From NCBI GenBank assembly GCA_016869215.1, contig VGEP01000014.1:1-64000 (forward strand): a stretch of 64,000 nt of DNA, written 5' to 3'. Positions within the stretch are counted from its first letter, which is position 1. Each line of letters opens with the position of its first letter. The DNA comes from Alphaproteobacteria bacterium (GTDB lineage Bacteria > Pseudomonadota > Alphaproteobacteria > Rhizobiales > Xanthobacteraceae). The notes below the pieces were generated by a model. That model was given only the letters and a program-made list of their open reading frames with translations, was not told the DNA's origin and made no database searches. A program made the position numbers and the translations under genes. Shown here piece after piece: positions 34,653 to 43,015 of the stretch.

Positions 34653-35933
34653 CTACCGCCCCGCCTCCACCACGTCGTCGAGCGTCTTCAGCCCCGGCGC
34701 AGGCGCGTTGACCAGCACGGCCATGTTGCCGGGCTTGTGCCGATTCTGCCACATCATCTGGTGTGCGCGGGGGATTTCCGCCCACGGCAACGCCTCACTC
34801 ATGCAGGGATAGACCCGGCGGTCGAGCACGAACTGGTTGGCGGCCGAGGCCTGCTTCAAGTGTGCGAAGTGCGAGCCTTGAATCCGCTTCTGGCGCATCC
34901 AGACGTAGCGCGCGTCGAAGGTGATGTTGTAGCCCGACGTGCCGGCACAGAACACGACCATGCCGCCGCGCTTGACCACGAGGCAAGACACCGGAAACGT
35001 CGCCTCGCCCGGATGCTCGAACACGATGTCGACGTCGCGCTTGCCCGTGAGGTCCCAGATCGCCTTGCCGAAGCGGCGCGCCTCCTTGACCCAGTCGTTG
35101 TATTCGGGCGCGCCGACCTTGGGCATGGCGCCCCAGCACTTGAAGTCCGTGCGGTTGATGACGCCGCGCGCGCCGAGGTCCATGACATAGTCGCGCTTTG
35201 AGTCGTCGGAGATCACGCCGATGGCGTAGGCGCCGGACGCGGCGGCAAGCTGCACGCCGAACACCCCCAAGCCCCCCGAGGCGCCCCACACCAGCACGTG
35301 GTCGCCGGGCTTCATGGTGTGCGGCGGATGACCGAACAGCATGCGATAGGCGGTGGCGAGCGTAAGCGTATAGCAGGCCGCCTCCTCCCACGGCAGATGC
35401 GCGGGCTTCGGCATCAGCTGGCGCGACTGCACGCGGCAGAATTGCGCAAACGAGCCGTCCGGCGTCTCGTAGCCCCAGATGCGCTGCGAGGGCGAGAGCA
35501 GCGGATCGCCGCCATTGCAGTCCTCGTCGTCGCCGTCGTCCTGATTGCAATGAACGATGACTTCGTCGCCCACCTTCCAGCGCCGCACCTTCGAGCCGGT
35601 GGCCCACACGACGCCGGCGGCGTCCGAGCCCGCGATGTGGAACGGATGCTTGTGGCCGTCGAGCGGCGAGATCGGCACGCCAAGCCCCGCCCAGACGCCG
35701 TTGTAGTTGACGCCCGCGGCCATCACATAGACCAGCACCTCGTCCTCGCCGATCGGCCAGGTCGGCACGACCTCAATCTGCATCGAGGTTTCCGGCGGTC
35801 CGTGGCGCTCCTTGCGGATCGCCCATGCGTGCATCTTTTCGGGAACGTGGCCGAGCGGAGGCACCTCGCCGATGCCGTAGAGGCTTTTCGGCGCTGACGC
35901 AGGCGGCTGCTTGAGCGTTGCGACGGCGGACAT
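34653..35933 (-). CDS. ccr: Crotonyl-CoA carboxylase/reductase
   Basis: A 426-residue cytosolic enzyme that reductively carboxylates crotonyl-CoA with NADPH and CO2 to ethylmalonyl-CoA, the key step of the ethylmalonyl-CoA pathway. It is a zinc-less medium-chain dehydrogenase, with GVNYNGVWAGLG, the nucleotide motif WGASGGLGVFGVQLA near residue 215, and the family-specific NRTDFKCWG and VDIVFEHPGEATFPVS. The FKCWG phrase and length separate Ccr from ordinary crotonyl-CoA or quinone reductases. The gene is divergent from meaA across a 198-base intergenic region, the common arrangement in relatives. Confidence 0.95.
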   Translation of the reverse strand: MSAVATLKQPPASAPKSLYGIGEVPPLGHVPEKMHAWAIRKERHGPPETSMQIEVVPTWPIGEDEVLVYVMAAGVNYNGVWAGLGVPISPLDGHKHPFHIAGSDAAGVVWATGSKVRRWKVGDEVIVHCNQDDGDDEDCNGGDPLLSPSQRIWGYETPDGSFAQFCRVQSRQLMPKPAHLPWEEAACYTLTLATAYRMLFGHPPHTMKPGDHVLVWGASGGLGVFGVQLAAASGAYAIGVISDDSKRDYVMDLGARGVINRTDFKCWGAMPKVGAPEYNDWVKEARRFGKAIWDLTGKRDVDIVFEHPGEATFPVSCLVVKRGGMVVFCAGTSGYNITFDARYVWMRQKRIQGSHFAHLKQASAANQFVLDRRVYPCMSEALPWAEIPRAHQMMWQNRHKPGNMAVLVNAPAPGLKTLDDVVEAGR

Positions 35934-36131
35934 GACCGCGCCTCCGGGTTTGCCGGTTCAACACGTCAATTTCCACGTCCGGGAAGTCTGCGTCAGGCGA
36001 TTGTGCATAGCAATACGATTCATGTCGCATTGCAAAACTTTCGCTGACAAGACCAGTTCGGAGGCTTATTCTGGAGTTCGCACTGCAAAATCAGGGGACT
36101 GCGCACGGCGCGGCCCTTAAGGCAGGTGCCG
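35934..36131. promoter_or_regulatory. Divergent ccr-meaA control region
   Basis: The 198 bases hold related motifs attgcaaaac (36029-36038) and actgcaaaat (36082-36091), both containing TGCAAAA. They resemble half of the TTTGCAAA type site I recall for short-chain acyl-CoA regulators (ScfR/RamB). No clear -35/-10 pair was found by eye. Assignment to a regulator is inference. Confidence 0.35.
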
Positions 36132-38114
36132 ATGCGCGACCAAGCGCGGCCTGACAAGCCTTGGATTTTCCGCACCTACGCCGGGCACTCCACCGCGCGC
36201 GAATCGAACGCGCTGTACCGAAAGAATCTCGCCAAGGGCCAGACCGGGCTTTCGGTCGCCTTCGATCTGCCGACCCAGACCGGCTACGACAGCGATCACG
36301 TGCTGGCGCGCGGCGAGGTCGGCAAGGTCGGCGTGCCGGTCTGCCATCTCGGCGACATGCGCGCGCTGTTCGACGGCATTCCGCTGTCGTCGATGAACAC
36401 GTCGATGACGATCAACGCCACAGCGGCGTGGCTGCTCGCGCTTTACATCGCGGTCGCCGACGAGCAGGGCGCGCCGCGCGGCTCGCTCACCGGCACGATC
36501 CAGAACGACATCATCAAGGAGTATCTGTCGCGCGGCACCTACGTGTTCCCGCCCACGCCGTCCATGCGGCTGATCAAGGACGTGGCGATCTTCACCACCG
36601 CCGAGCTGCCGAAATGGAATCCCATGAATGTATGCTCCTATCACCTGCAGGAGGCGGGAGCGACGCCGGTGCAGGAGCTGGCCTTTGCGTTGGCGACCGC
36701 CATCGCCGTGCTCGATACGGTGAAAGCGTCCGGCGAGGTGACGGCGGAAAAGTTCGACGAGGTGTTCGGGCGCATCTCGTTCTTCGTCAACGCCGGGATG
36801 CGCTTCGTCACCGAGATGTGCAAGATGCGCGCCTTTGCGGAACTGTGGGACGAGCTTGCGCGCGAGCGCTACGGCGTGACCGATCCCAAGCACCGACTGT
36901 TCCGCTACGGCGTGCAGGTGAACTCGCTGGGGCTCACTGAGCAGCAGCCGGAAAACAACGTCGCGCGCATCCTGATCGAGATGCTCGCCGTGACGCTTTC
37001 GAAGAACGCCCGCGCCCGCGCGGTGCAGCTTCCCGCGTGGAACGAGGCGCTCGGCCTGCCGCGGCCCTGGGACCAGCAATGGTCGCTGCGGCTACAGCAG
37101 ATTCTCGCCTACGAGACCGACCTCCTTGAATACGGCGACCTGTTCGACGGCTCGCCCGAAATCGCGCGCAAGGTCGAGCAGCTCAAGGACGAGGCGCGCG
37201 ACGAACTGCGCCGCATCGAAGCGATGGGCGGCGCGGTCGCCGCGGTCGAGAGCGGTTACATGAAACGGCAGTTGGTCGAGTCCAACACCGCGCGGCTCGA
37301 AGGCGTCGAGCGCGGCGACCTCGTCGTGGTCGGGGTCAACAAATATCCGGAGAGCGAGCCCTCGCCGCTCGCGGGCGGCGCCGAGTCGGTGGTCACGGTG
37401 TCGGAGGACGCCGAGCGCGACCAGATCGGGCGGCTGAAGGCCTGGCGCACTGCGCGCGACGACTCGGCGGTTAAGGCAGCGCTCGCGAAGCTCAAGCGCG
37501 CAGCGAAGGACGGCACAAACGTCATGCCGGCCTCGATCGAATGCGCGAAGACCGGCGTCACCACCGGCGAATGGGGCTGGACCTTGCGCGAGGCGTTCGG
37601 TGAGTACCGCGCGCCGACCGGCGTCGGCGAAGCGATGCGCAACGACATCGGCGGGCTTGACGGCATCCGCGCCGAGGTCGACCGCGTGTCGCGAAAGCTC
37701 GGCCGGCGCCTGACGTTCCTGGTCGGCAAGCCCGGCCTCGACGGCCATTCCAACGGCGCCGAGCAGATCGCGGTGCGCGCCCGCGATTCCGGCATGCAGG
37801 TGGTCTACGAAGGCATCCGGCTGACGCCGGAGGAGATCGTCGCCGCCGCGCAGGCGCGCAAGGCGCACGTGGTCGGCCTGTCGGTTCTTTCGGGCAGCCA
37901 CCTGCCGCTGGTGCAGGACGTGGTCGCGCGCATGAAAGCCGCCGGCATGGACGGCGTGCCGGTGGTGGTCGGCGGGATTATTCCGCCGGAGGACGAAGGC
38001 GCACTGCGCGCGGCGGGTGTCGCGGCGATCTACACGCCAAAAGATTTCGAGCTGAACCGCATCATGGAGGACGTGGTGCGGATCGTGGAAACGCAAGTTG
38101 ACAAAACGGCGTGA
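36132..38114 (+). CDS. meaA: Ethylmalonyl-CoA mutase (MeaA/Ecm)
   Basis: A 660-residue adenosylcobalamin-dependent mutase that turns (2R)-ethylmalonyl-CoA into (2S)-methylsuccinyl-CoA. The N-terminal barrel shows RTYAGHSTARESN and the conserved substrate region GLSVAFDLPTQTGYDSDH and MNTSMTINATAAW. The B12 domain at the C-terminus has DGHSNGAEQIA, the base-off D-x-H-x-x-G motif, with GLSVLSGSH and GGIIPPED. It is a single polypeptide with both domains, as in known MeaA. The ATG at 36132 is preferred to the GTG at 36126 because aaggcagg lies six bases before it. Its cofactor could come from the adenosyltransferase at 23178-23750, and its product feeds the Mcd-like enzyme. Confidence 0.93.
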   Translation: MRDQARPDKPWIFRTYAGHSTARESNALYRKNLAKGQTGLSVAFDLPTQTGYDSDHVLARGEVGKVGVPVCHLGDMRALFDGIPLSSMNTSMTINATAAWLLALYIAVADEQGAPRGSLTGTIQNDIIKEYLSRGTYVFPPTPSMRLIKDVAIFTTAELPKWNPMNVCSYHLQEAGATPVQELAFALATAIAVLDTVKASGEVTAEKFDEVFGRISFFVNAGMRFVTEMCKMRAFAELWDELARERYGVTDPKHRLFRYGVQVNSLGLTEQQPENNVARILIEMLAVTLSKNARARAVQLPAWNEALGLPRPWDQQWSLRLQQILAYETDLLEYGDLFDGSPEIARKVEQLKDEARDELRRIEAMGGAVAAVESGYMKRQLVESNTARLEGVERGDLVVVGVNKYPESEPSPLAGGAESVVTVSEDAERDQIGRLKAWRTARDDSAVKAALAKLKRAAKDGTNVMPASIECAKTGVTTGEWGWTLREAFGEYRAPTGVGEAMRNDIGGLDGIRAEVDRVSRKLGRRLTFLVGKPGLDGHSNGAEQIAVRARDSGMQVVYEGIRLTPEEIVAAAQARKAHVVGLSVLSGSHLPLVQDVVARMKAAGMDGVPVVVGGIIPPEDEGALRAAGVAAIYTPKDFELNRIMEDVVRIVETQVDKTA

Positions 38115-38143
38115 GATATCGGGACCGGCCCCTGGCCCCGGCC

Positions 38144-39112
38144 TTAACGCACCGCGTTCCGAACATCCGATGGCGTGGACCCAAACCGCCGCCGGAATGT
38201 GCGATTGAAGTATGACAGATTGCCGAAGCCGACTTCGAATGCGATGGCGCTGATCGTCCAGTCGAAAAATCGCGGACTCGACAGCATCCGGTGCGCCTGA
38301 ACTAAACGCTGCTCGACGACATACTCCGAGAACGTCGATCCATCGTCGTCGAACAGCATCTGGACATAACGTGCCGTGACCCGATGGCGGCGCGCGATAT
38401 CGTGAACGGACATTCCTTCGTTCCGCAGATTCGCCAGAATGTCCGCCTTCATCGCGGCCAAGCGCGCGGCGCGCACGCCGTGGCCCCACGACAGCTTGGT
38501 GCCGTCGCGTGTCGCCCCAAGCGCCAACGCTATGAGATCGTGTACGTGGCCGGCGAACGGACGCTGCAAATTCGTATCCATCGGCGTGTGGTTCGAAACT
38601 GTCAGCGCGATGTAATCGACAAGCAACCGCAAGGGGCCGTTTGGTCCACGGATAGGGCGCATCAGCGCATATTCCGGGTCCGCCATCCTTTCCCGCAATG
38701 CGTTCCGAGGAATGCCAAGGCTGAGGTAGTTCCCGGTCTCTGCGAACCCTTGCGTTCCGATGTCGGAGCTCGAAAGGAGCAATGCCTCGTTGGCGCCCAG
38801 TTCAATGTCGGCGTTCAGTTGCGAAATCGCGCTGGTGCCGGAGAGGTTTGCCGTGAAGATCAAGTCGTCGTTGCCGTCGGCGACCAGAGCGCGGGTCCGG
38901 CGGCTGACAATGCCACTCGTCGTGCCGAGCGCGATGTTCAGCCCCGGAAGAACCTGAAGCCTGCAACTCTGCCGAAAGCTCGCCCGATCGAGCGGCTCAA
39001 GGTCGAGTTTGACGATCGCGCTGCCAAACAACTCCCGCAGATAGCAAACCCTGTCACGCTCGGGGACGTTGTCGGTGGAAAAATGCATGGAATTGGCGTT
39101 CGGTGACGGCAT
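38144..39112 (-). CDS. AraC-family transcriptional regulator
   Basis: A 322-residue regulator with an N-terminal ligand domain of the AraC-binding-like type (about 1-190) and a C-terminal AraC helix-turn-helix pair. The DNA-binding part shows MSVHDIARRHRVTARYVQMLFDDDGSTFSEYV and ISAIAFEVGFGNLSYFNRTFRRRFGSTPSDVR, a complete AraC signature. An aggaga site four bases before the ATG at 39112 fixes the start. It is divergent from the outer-membrane-like protein gene, so it may regulate it, and the shared spacer holds two imperfect direct repeats. Base composition is noticeably lower in GC than the surroundings, suggesting acquired DNA. The effector is unknown. Confidence 0.88.
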   Translation of the reverse strand: MPSPNANSMHFSTDNVPERDRVCYLRELFGSAIVKLDLEPLDRASFRQSCRLQVLPGLNIALGTTSGIVSRRTRALVADGNDDLIFTANLSGTSAISQLNADIELGANEALLLSSSDIGTQGFAETGNYLSLGIPRNALRERMADPEYALMRPIRGPNGPLRLLVDYIALTVSNHTPMDTNLQRPFAGHVHDLIALALGATRDGTKLSWGHGVRAARLAAMKADILANLRNEGMSVHDIARRHRVTARYVQMLFDDDGSTFSEYVVEQRLVQAHRMLSSPRFFDWTISAIAFEVGFGNLSYFNRTFRRRFGSTPSDVRNAVR

Positions 39113-39125
39113 GAACTCTCCTGAA

Positions 39126-39194
39126 GCAACGCCCGGCAAGCGACACAAGTCTGTCGCCAACATGCAACGCCGGGTTCAAAAATCGACAATTTTT
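39126..39194. promoter_or_regulatory. Direct repeats and AT-rich hairpin in the AraC spacer
   Basis: gcaacgcccggc (39126-39137) and gcaacgccgggt (39164-39175) differ at only two positions and sit 38 bases apart, suitable for AraC-type half sites. Beside them aaaaat (39178-39183) pairs with attttt (39189-39194) as a small AT-rich stem. Regulatory role is inferred from position between divergent genes. Confidence 0.4.
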
Positions 39195-39309
39195 GCAATC
39201 GCAATCGTCCGACTTCGCCACAGTACCAGTCTGCTTCCTCCCCGTATGAGATGACGCGCCGCCTCCAACCTATCGTCCCTGTGCTCTTGAACTCCACGCG
39301 CGGGGCCCT

Positions 39310-40425
39310 ATGCACAGCGATACGCTCAAAACATTCAGCGGCCGCCGCGGGTCGGCTCTGGCAATGGCCGTGGCGGGCACCCTTGTCGCCAGCGCGCCCG
39401 CAGCGTTGGCACAAGCCAGATCGACGGGCGCCAAACCCGTCGAAGGCAGCGTCTATTTCGATCTAGTTGGCTCCTACCAGTCGATCGCTCTGCCGGCTTT
39501 CGACGCCGGTTGGCGTCACACCGTCTTTGCGACGGATGCGGACCGAGGCCCGGCCAACGTGCACAAACCGCGATTGTCCGGCGCAGGAGCCTCCGGCGCC
39601 TTGGGCCGTGTCCTGCCCCATGGGACGCTTCCGGCAGCATTCGGAGCGAATGCGCGGATCGAGTTGGGCTGGTCGTTCGCGCATGTGGAGGGCACCCAGG
39701 CGGGCGCGAGCGCAGCATTCGCACTGGCATCGGGCATCGGATTCAGGATTGCATCTGTCGACGGCTCGTTCTTGACCTCGTTCTCATGCAACGTCGCCTG
39801 CTCCGCGCAATCCAATCTCGCAACCAAATACGACGCGTGGGGATTCAGCCTGAAGATGGCCGGTGACCATCAGGCGGGTCCGATTACGCTCACGCCGTCG
39901 ATTGCGCTGATCGGCGGAATTGCTCGCAGCCGCCAGGATCTTTCAATCCGCATGGCCTTAACTCCTCCCGTTGACCAATACGGTTATGTCGCTACCATCG
40001 ATTTGGATTGGGCCGACTGGGGCGCAAGAGTCGGACTTGACGCCGCAACGGCCGTGACGCCTTGGCTCACCATCGGACTGGGCGGCAGCATCGGCGTCGC
40101 ACGACGCAAGGTGACGTTCTCGGCGAACGACAAGTTTAACTATAATGCGGTCCTTTCGTACCGCGGTACCGCGCAAGGCAACGCTGCAGCTACGCCGATA
40201 CTGGCCAATGCCGAGGCCAGGCTGACCCTGACACCTTGGCGGAAAGTGGCGATCAAGGCGTTCGCCGGTCTCAACCATGACAGCCAAGTCCCGGGCGTGA
40301 CGCCGTCATGTCCGGGCGATTCGTGCTTGGGGGGCGCCTTTAAGGGCGCGCCTTCGAATATCAAATTCGAGTCCGCAACGAGCTACTACGCCGGGGGAGG
40401 CGTCTCGGTGAAGTTCGAGCCTTGA
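39310..40425 (+). CDS. Predicted outer-membrane beta-barrel protein
   Basis: A 371-residue exported protein with a signal peptide (hydrophobic residues 15-32, cleavage after ALAQ). The mature part is rich in alternating hydrophobic strands such as GSVYFDLVGSYQSIAL, GFSLKMAGDHQAGPITLTPSIALIGGIA and ARLTLTPWRKVAIKAFAGLNHD, which suits a beta-barrel or porin-like fold. Four cysteines occur in two close pairs (CNVAC near 160 and CPGDSC near 342), perhaps disulfides in loops. It ends VSVKFEP, without the classic terminal phenylalanine. Lower GC than neighbours and the adjoining AraC gene suggest a transferred pair. I cannot name the family. Confidence 0.6.
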   Translation: MHSDTLKTFSGRRGSALAMAVAGTLVASAPAALAQARSTGAKPVEGSVYFDLVGSYQSIALPAFDAGWRHTVFATDADRGPANVHKPRLSGAGASGALGRVLPHGTLPAAFGANARIELGWSFAHVEGTQAGASAAFALASGIGFRIASVDGSFLTSFSCNVACSAQSNLATKYDAWGFSLKMAGDHQAGPITLTPSIALIGGIARSRQDLSIRMALTPPVDQYGYVATIDLDWADWGARVGLDAATAVTPWLTIGLGGSIGVARRKVTFSANDKFNYNAVLSYRGTAQGNAAATPILANAEARLTLTPWRKVAIKAFAGLNHDSQVPGVTPSCPGDSCLGGAFKGAPSNIKFESATSYYAGGGVSVKFEP

Positions 40426-40548
40426 CGGCTATCGACCTCAAATAGCCGGCTTTTGATCGGCTGACAGCCCGCTAGCAGCACGGTAGGCTATCCCATCATC
40501 GTGGGCCGGCGCGCGACAGCCGTCCGCCGTGACCAGGAGGGGGATGTC

Positions 40549-40803
40549 ATGACCATCGAAACACTGATCATCTGGCTGATCGTTGGTGCGGTCGCCGGCT
40601 GGCTTGCCGGTCAGATCGTCAAGGGCATCGGTTTCGGTCTGATCGGCAACATCGTCGTCGGCATCGTCGGCGCATTCGTGGCCGGATGGCTGCTGCCGCG
40701 CATCGGCATCAATATCGGCGGCGGCATCATCGCGGCGGTCATCAACGCCACCATCGGCGCGGTGATCCTGCTGGTGATCATCGGACTGGTCAAACGCGCC
40801 TGA
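40549..40803 (+). CDS. GlsB/YeaQ/YmgE-family stress-response membrane protein
   Basis: An 84-residue inner-membrane protein made of three glycine-rich helices: about 3-20, 29-48 and 54-80, with WLIVGAVAGWLAGQIVKG, GNIVVGIVGAFVAGWLLP and INATIGAVILLVIIGLV. The family (also called transglycosylase-associated proteins) responds to general stress; function is undefined. An aggaggggg site before the ATG at 40549 fixes the start, ahead of an open upstream stretch. Its 3' end overlaps that of the hybrid kinase gene on the other strand by 14 bases. Confidence 0.85.
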   Translation: MTIETLIIWLIVGAVAGWLAGQIVKGIGFGLIGNIVVGIVGAFVAGWLLPRIGINIGGGIIAAVINATIGAVILLVIIGLVKRA

Positions 40804-41986
40804 CGGCCGACACCGTCCGCAGCGCATCGTTCAAGTCCGCAGGCGACGCCGGCTTGCGCAGATAGGCGTCCATGCCGGCGGCCTTGGCCGCTACGGCGTC
40901 GTTTGCCTCGGTGCGGCCCGACACGCCGACGATCGGCACGCGTCCGGCCGGCGGCGGCAGCGCGCGGATGCGGCGCGCCGCCTCGATGCCGTCGATGCCC
41001 GCGAGCGCCACGTCCATCAGAACCACGTCGTGCTTGTTGCGCGCGGCCTCTTCCACCGCGGCCTCGCCGGTGCCGACGAAGCTGACGCTGTGGCCAAGCT
41101 CGCCGAGCACAGCCTTGAGCACCATGCGGCCGTACGGATTGTCCTCGGCGCACAGCACGCGCAGGCGGCGCAGCGCACCGTTCGTGCGCGGGCGCGCGGC
41201 CGGCGCGGCGTCCTTCACCGTCACCGACAGCCGGAACGTGCTGCCGCGGCCCGGCGCGCTCTTCACCGTCAGCCCGCCGCCCATCGCTTCGGCAATGCGC
41301 TTGACGAACACGAGGCCGAGGCCCGCGCCGCCGTAACGCAGCGCCACCTGCTCGCTCGCCTGCGAGAACGGCTTGAACAGCCGCCTGAGATCGGCCTCGA
41401 CGATGCCGATACCGCTGTCGGACACTTCGAATGTCAGCCGCGTGCGCCCGCGCGCTGCGCGCGACGCCTGCGCCGTGAACCCGATGCGCCCGCGCTCAGT
41501 GAACTTGACCGCGTTGTCGCACAAGTTTTCCAGCGCGCTGCGCAGCCGAAGCGCGTCGCCAAGCGCGCGCGCCGGCAGATCGGCCGCGATCGCGACATCG
41601 ACCTTGAGCCCCTTGGTCTCGGCACGCGCGCCGAGCGAAGCCGCGACCGAGCGCGCCAGATCGCGGGCCGAGAACGGCTCCTCGCGCAGCACCAGCCCGG
41701 CGGTCTCCGCGCGCACCGCATCGACCACGATGGTGGTGAGGCGCGCCAGGTGGTCGGCGGTGTCCTTGATCGAATCGGCCCAGCGCCGCTCGCGCGCGGG
41801 CAGATCGGACGAAGCCAGCAGATCGGCCAGCGCCAGGATGCCCGTCAGCGGCGTGCGGATGTCGTGGGCGAGACCCGCCAGCGCCACCTCGATGGCGCGC
41901 CGGCCGCGCCCGGACGCAGTCCGCCGCCCGTGCGCCATGCGCGCACGGCTTCGCGCCTTGGTCGACTTTCGCCTGGCCTTCGGCAT
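40790..41986 (-). CDS. Soluble hybrid histidine kinase (HisKA-HATPase-REC)
   Basis: A 398-residue kinase with no membrane helix and no recognisable sensor domain. After a basic N-terminus it has the H-box GLAHDIRTPLTGILALAD, the N-box LENLCDNAVKF, G1 FEVSDSGIGI, F-box LFKPFSQAS and G2 GGAGLGLVFVKRI, then a receiver domain with the acceptor aspartate in VVLMDVALAGIDG and the lysine in YLRKPASPADL. The ATG at 41986 follows ggggggtctc; upstream in-frame sequence is Arg-rich and unlikely. No phosphotransfer or regulator gene is adjacent. The stimulus is unknown and probably supplied by a protein partner. Confidence 0.85.
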   Translation of the reverse strand: MPKARRKSTKARSRARMAHGRRTASGRGRRAIEVALAGLAHDIRTPLTGILALADLLASSDLPARERRWADSIKDTADHLARLTTIVVDAVRAETAGLVLREEPFSARDLARSVAASLGARAETKGLKVDVAIAADLPARALGDALRLRSALENLCDNAVKFTERGRIGFTAQASRAARGRTRLTFEVSDSGIGIVEADLRRLFKPFSQASEQVALRYGGAGLGLVFVKRIAEAMGGGLTVKSAPGRGSTFRLSVTVKDAAPAARPRTNGALRRLRVLCAEDNPYGRMVLKAVLGELGHSVSFVGTGEAAVEEAARNKHDVVLMDVALAGIDGIEAARRIRALPPPAGRVPIVGVSGRTEANDAVAAKAAGMDAYLRKPASPADLNDALRTVSAVRRV

Positions 41987-42047
41987 GAGACCCCCCGGCC
42001 TCCGCCCTCGAACGAGGATGGCACGCCGGCCGCGCCGGCACCAATCG

Positions 42048-42929
42048 CTATAACCCCGCGAGGCGGCGGATATCCCCCGCCGTCGCGCCCTGTGCGCGCA
42101 ATTCCCGCAGGCCGGTGGCGCGGGTCGATTTCGAGAGCTTGCGGCCGTCGGCATCGAGGATCAGCCGGTGATGGCAATAGACGGGTTCCGGCAGCCCGAG
42201 CAGCGCCTGCAGCAGGCGATGCACCGACGTCGCGTGGAACAGGTCCTGCCCGCGCACCACGTGCGTGACGCCCTGCAGCGCGTCGTCGACCGCGACCGCG
42301 AGATGATAGCTCGTCGGCGTGTCCTTGCGCCCAAGAATGACATCGCCCCACGCCGCGGGATCGGCCGCGACGGTTCCGGTCTCGCCCGCAGGCCCCGATC
42401 CGGTCTCGGTCCAGCGCAGCGGCTCCCGCCGTTCGCCCACCCACTCCAGCGCCTTCGCCATGTCGAGCCGTATCGCGTACGGCTCGCCGCCCGCGATATG
42501 AGCGGCCCGCTCGGCCTCGCTTATGCCGCGCGCTGCGCCCGGATACAGCGGCACGCCGTCGGGATCGCGCGGCCAGCGCTCGCGTACGTCGCGGTCGGCG
42601 ACCATGCGCGCGATCTCGGCACGGCTTTCGAAACCCGGGAACGTCAGACGCAGAGCCGCAAGCCTGTCGAGCGCTACGCGATACTCGGCAAAGTGCTCCG
42701 ACTGGCGGCGCACCGGGGCGTCCCATTCGATGCCGAGCCAGGCGAGGTCCTCGTAGATCGCGGTCTCATACTCCGGGCGGCAGCGGGTTGCGTCGATGTC
42801 CTCGATGCGCAGCAGCAGCCGGCCGCCTGCGGCGCGTGCCATGTCGAAATTCATCAGCGCCGACAATGCGTGGCCGAGGTGCAGATAGCCGTTCGGACTG
42901 GGCGCAAATCGGAAAACGGGTGTTGTCAA
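42048..42929 (-). CDS. gluQRS: Glutamyl-Q tRNA(Asp) synthetase
   Basis: A 293-residue paralogue of the GluRS catalytic domain, lacking the anticodon-binding part, that glutamylates queuosine-34 of tRNA(Asp). The HIGH motif appears as PSPNGYLHLGHALS near residue 10 and KMSKS as GRKLSKSTR near residue 268. The zinc-site cysteines found in E. coli (C-x-C in the YPCFCTR region) are not seen; the matching stretch reads LTFPGFESR, and no second pair is evident. So it is either a zinc-free form or altered. It is divergent from the metallo-hydrolase gene with 86 bases between. Confidence 0.88.
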   Translation of the reverse strand: MTTPVFRFAPSPNGYLHLGHALSALMNFDMARAAGGRLLLRIEDIDATRCRPEYETAIYEDLAWLGIEWDAPVRRQSEHFAEYRVALDRLAALRLTFPGFESRAEIARMVADRDVRERWPRDPDGVPLYPGAARGISEAERAAHIAGGEPYAIRLDMAKALEWVGERREPLRWTETGSGPAGETGTVAADPAAWGDVILGRKDTPTSYHLAVAVDDALQGVTHVVRGQDLFHATSVHRLLQALLGLPEPVYCHHRLILDADGRKLSKSTRATGLRELRAQGATAGDIRRLAGL

Positions 42930-43015
42930 ATCGGCCGCCGCGACATGGTTTCGCCACTGTCATTGAATCGGGATAATGCACATCCGTCGACTCAATCCGT
43001 ACAGGGAATATTGCC

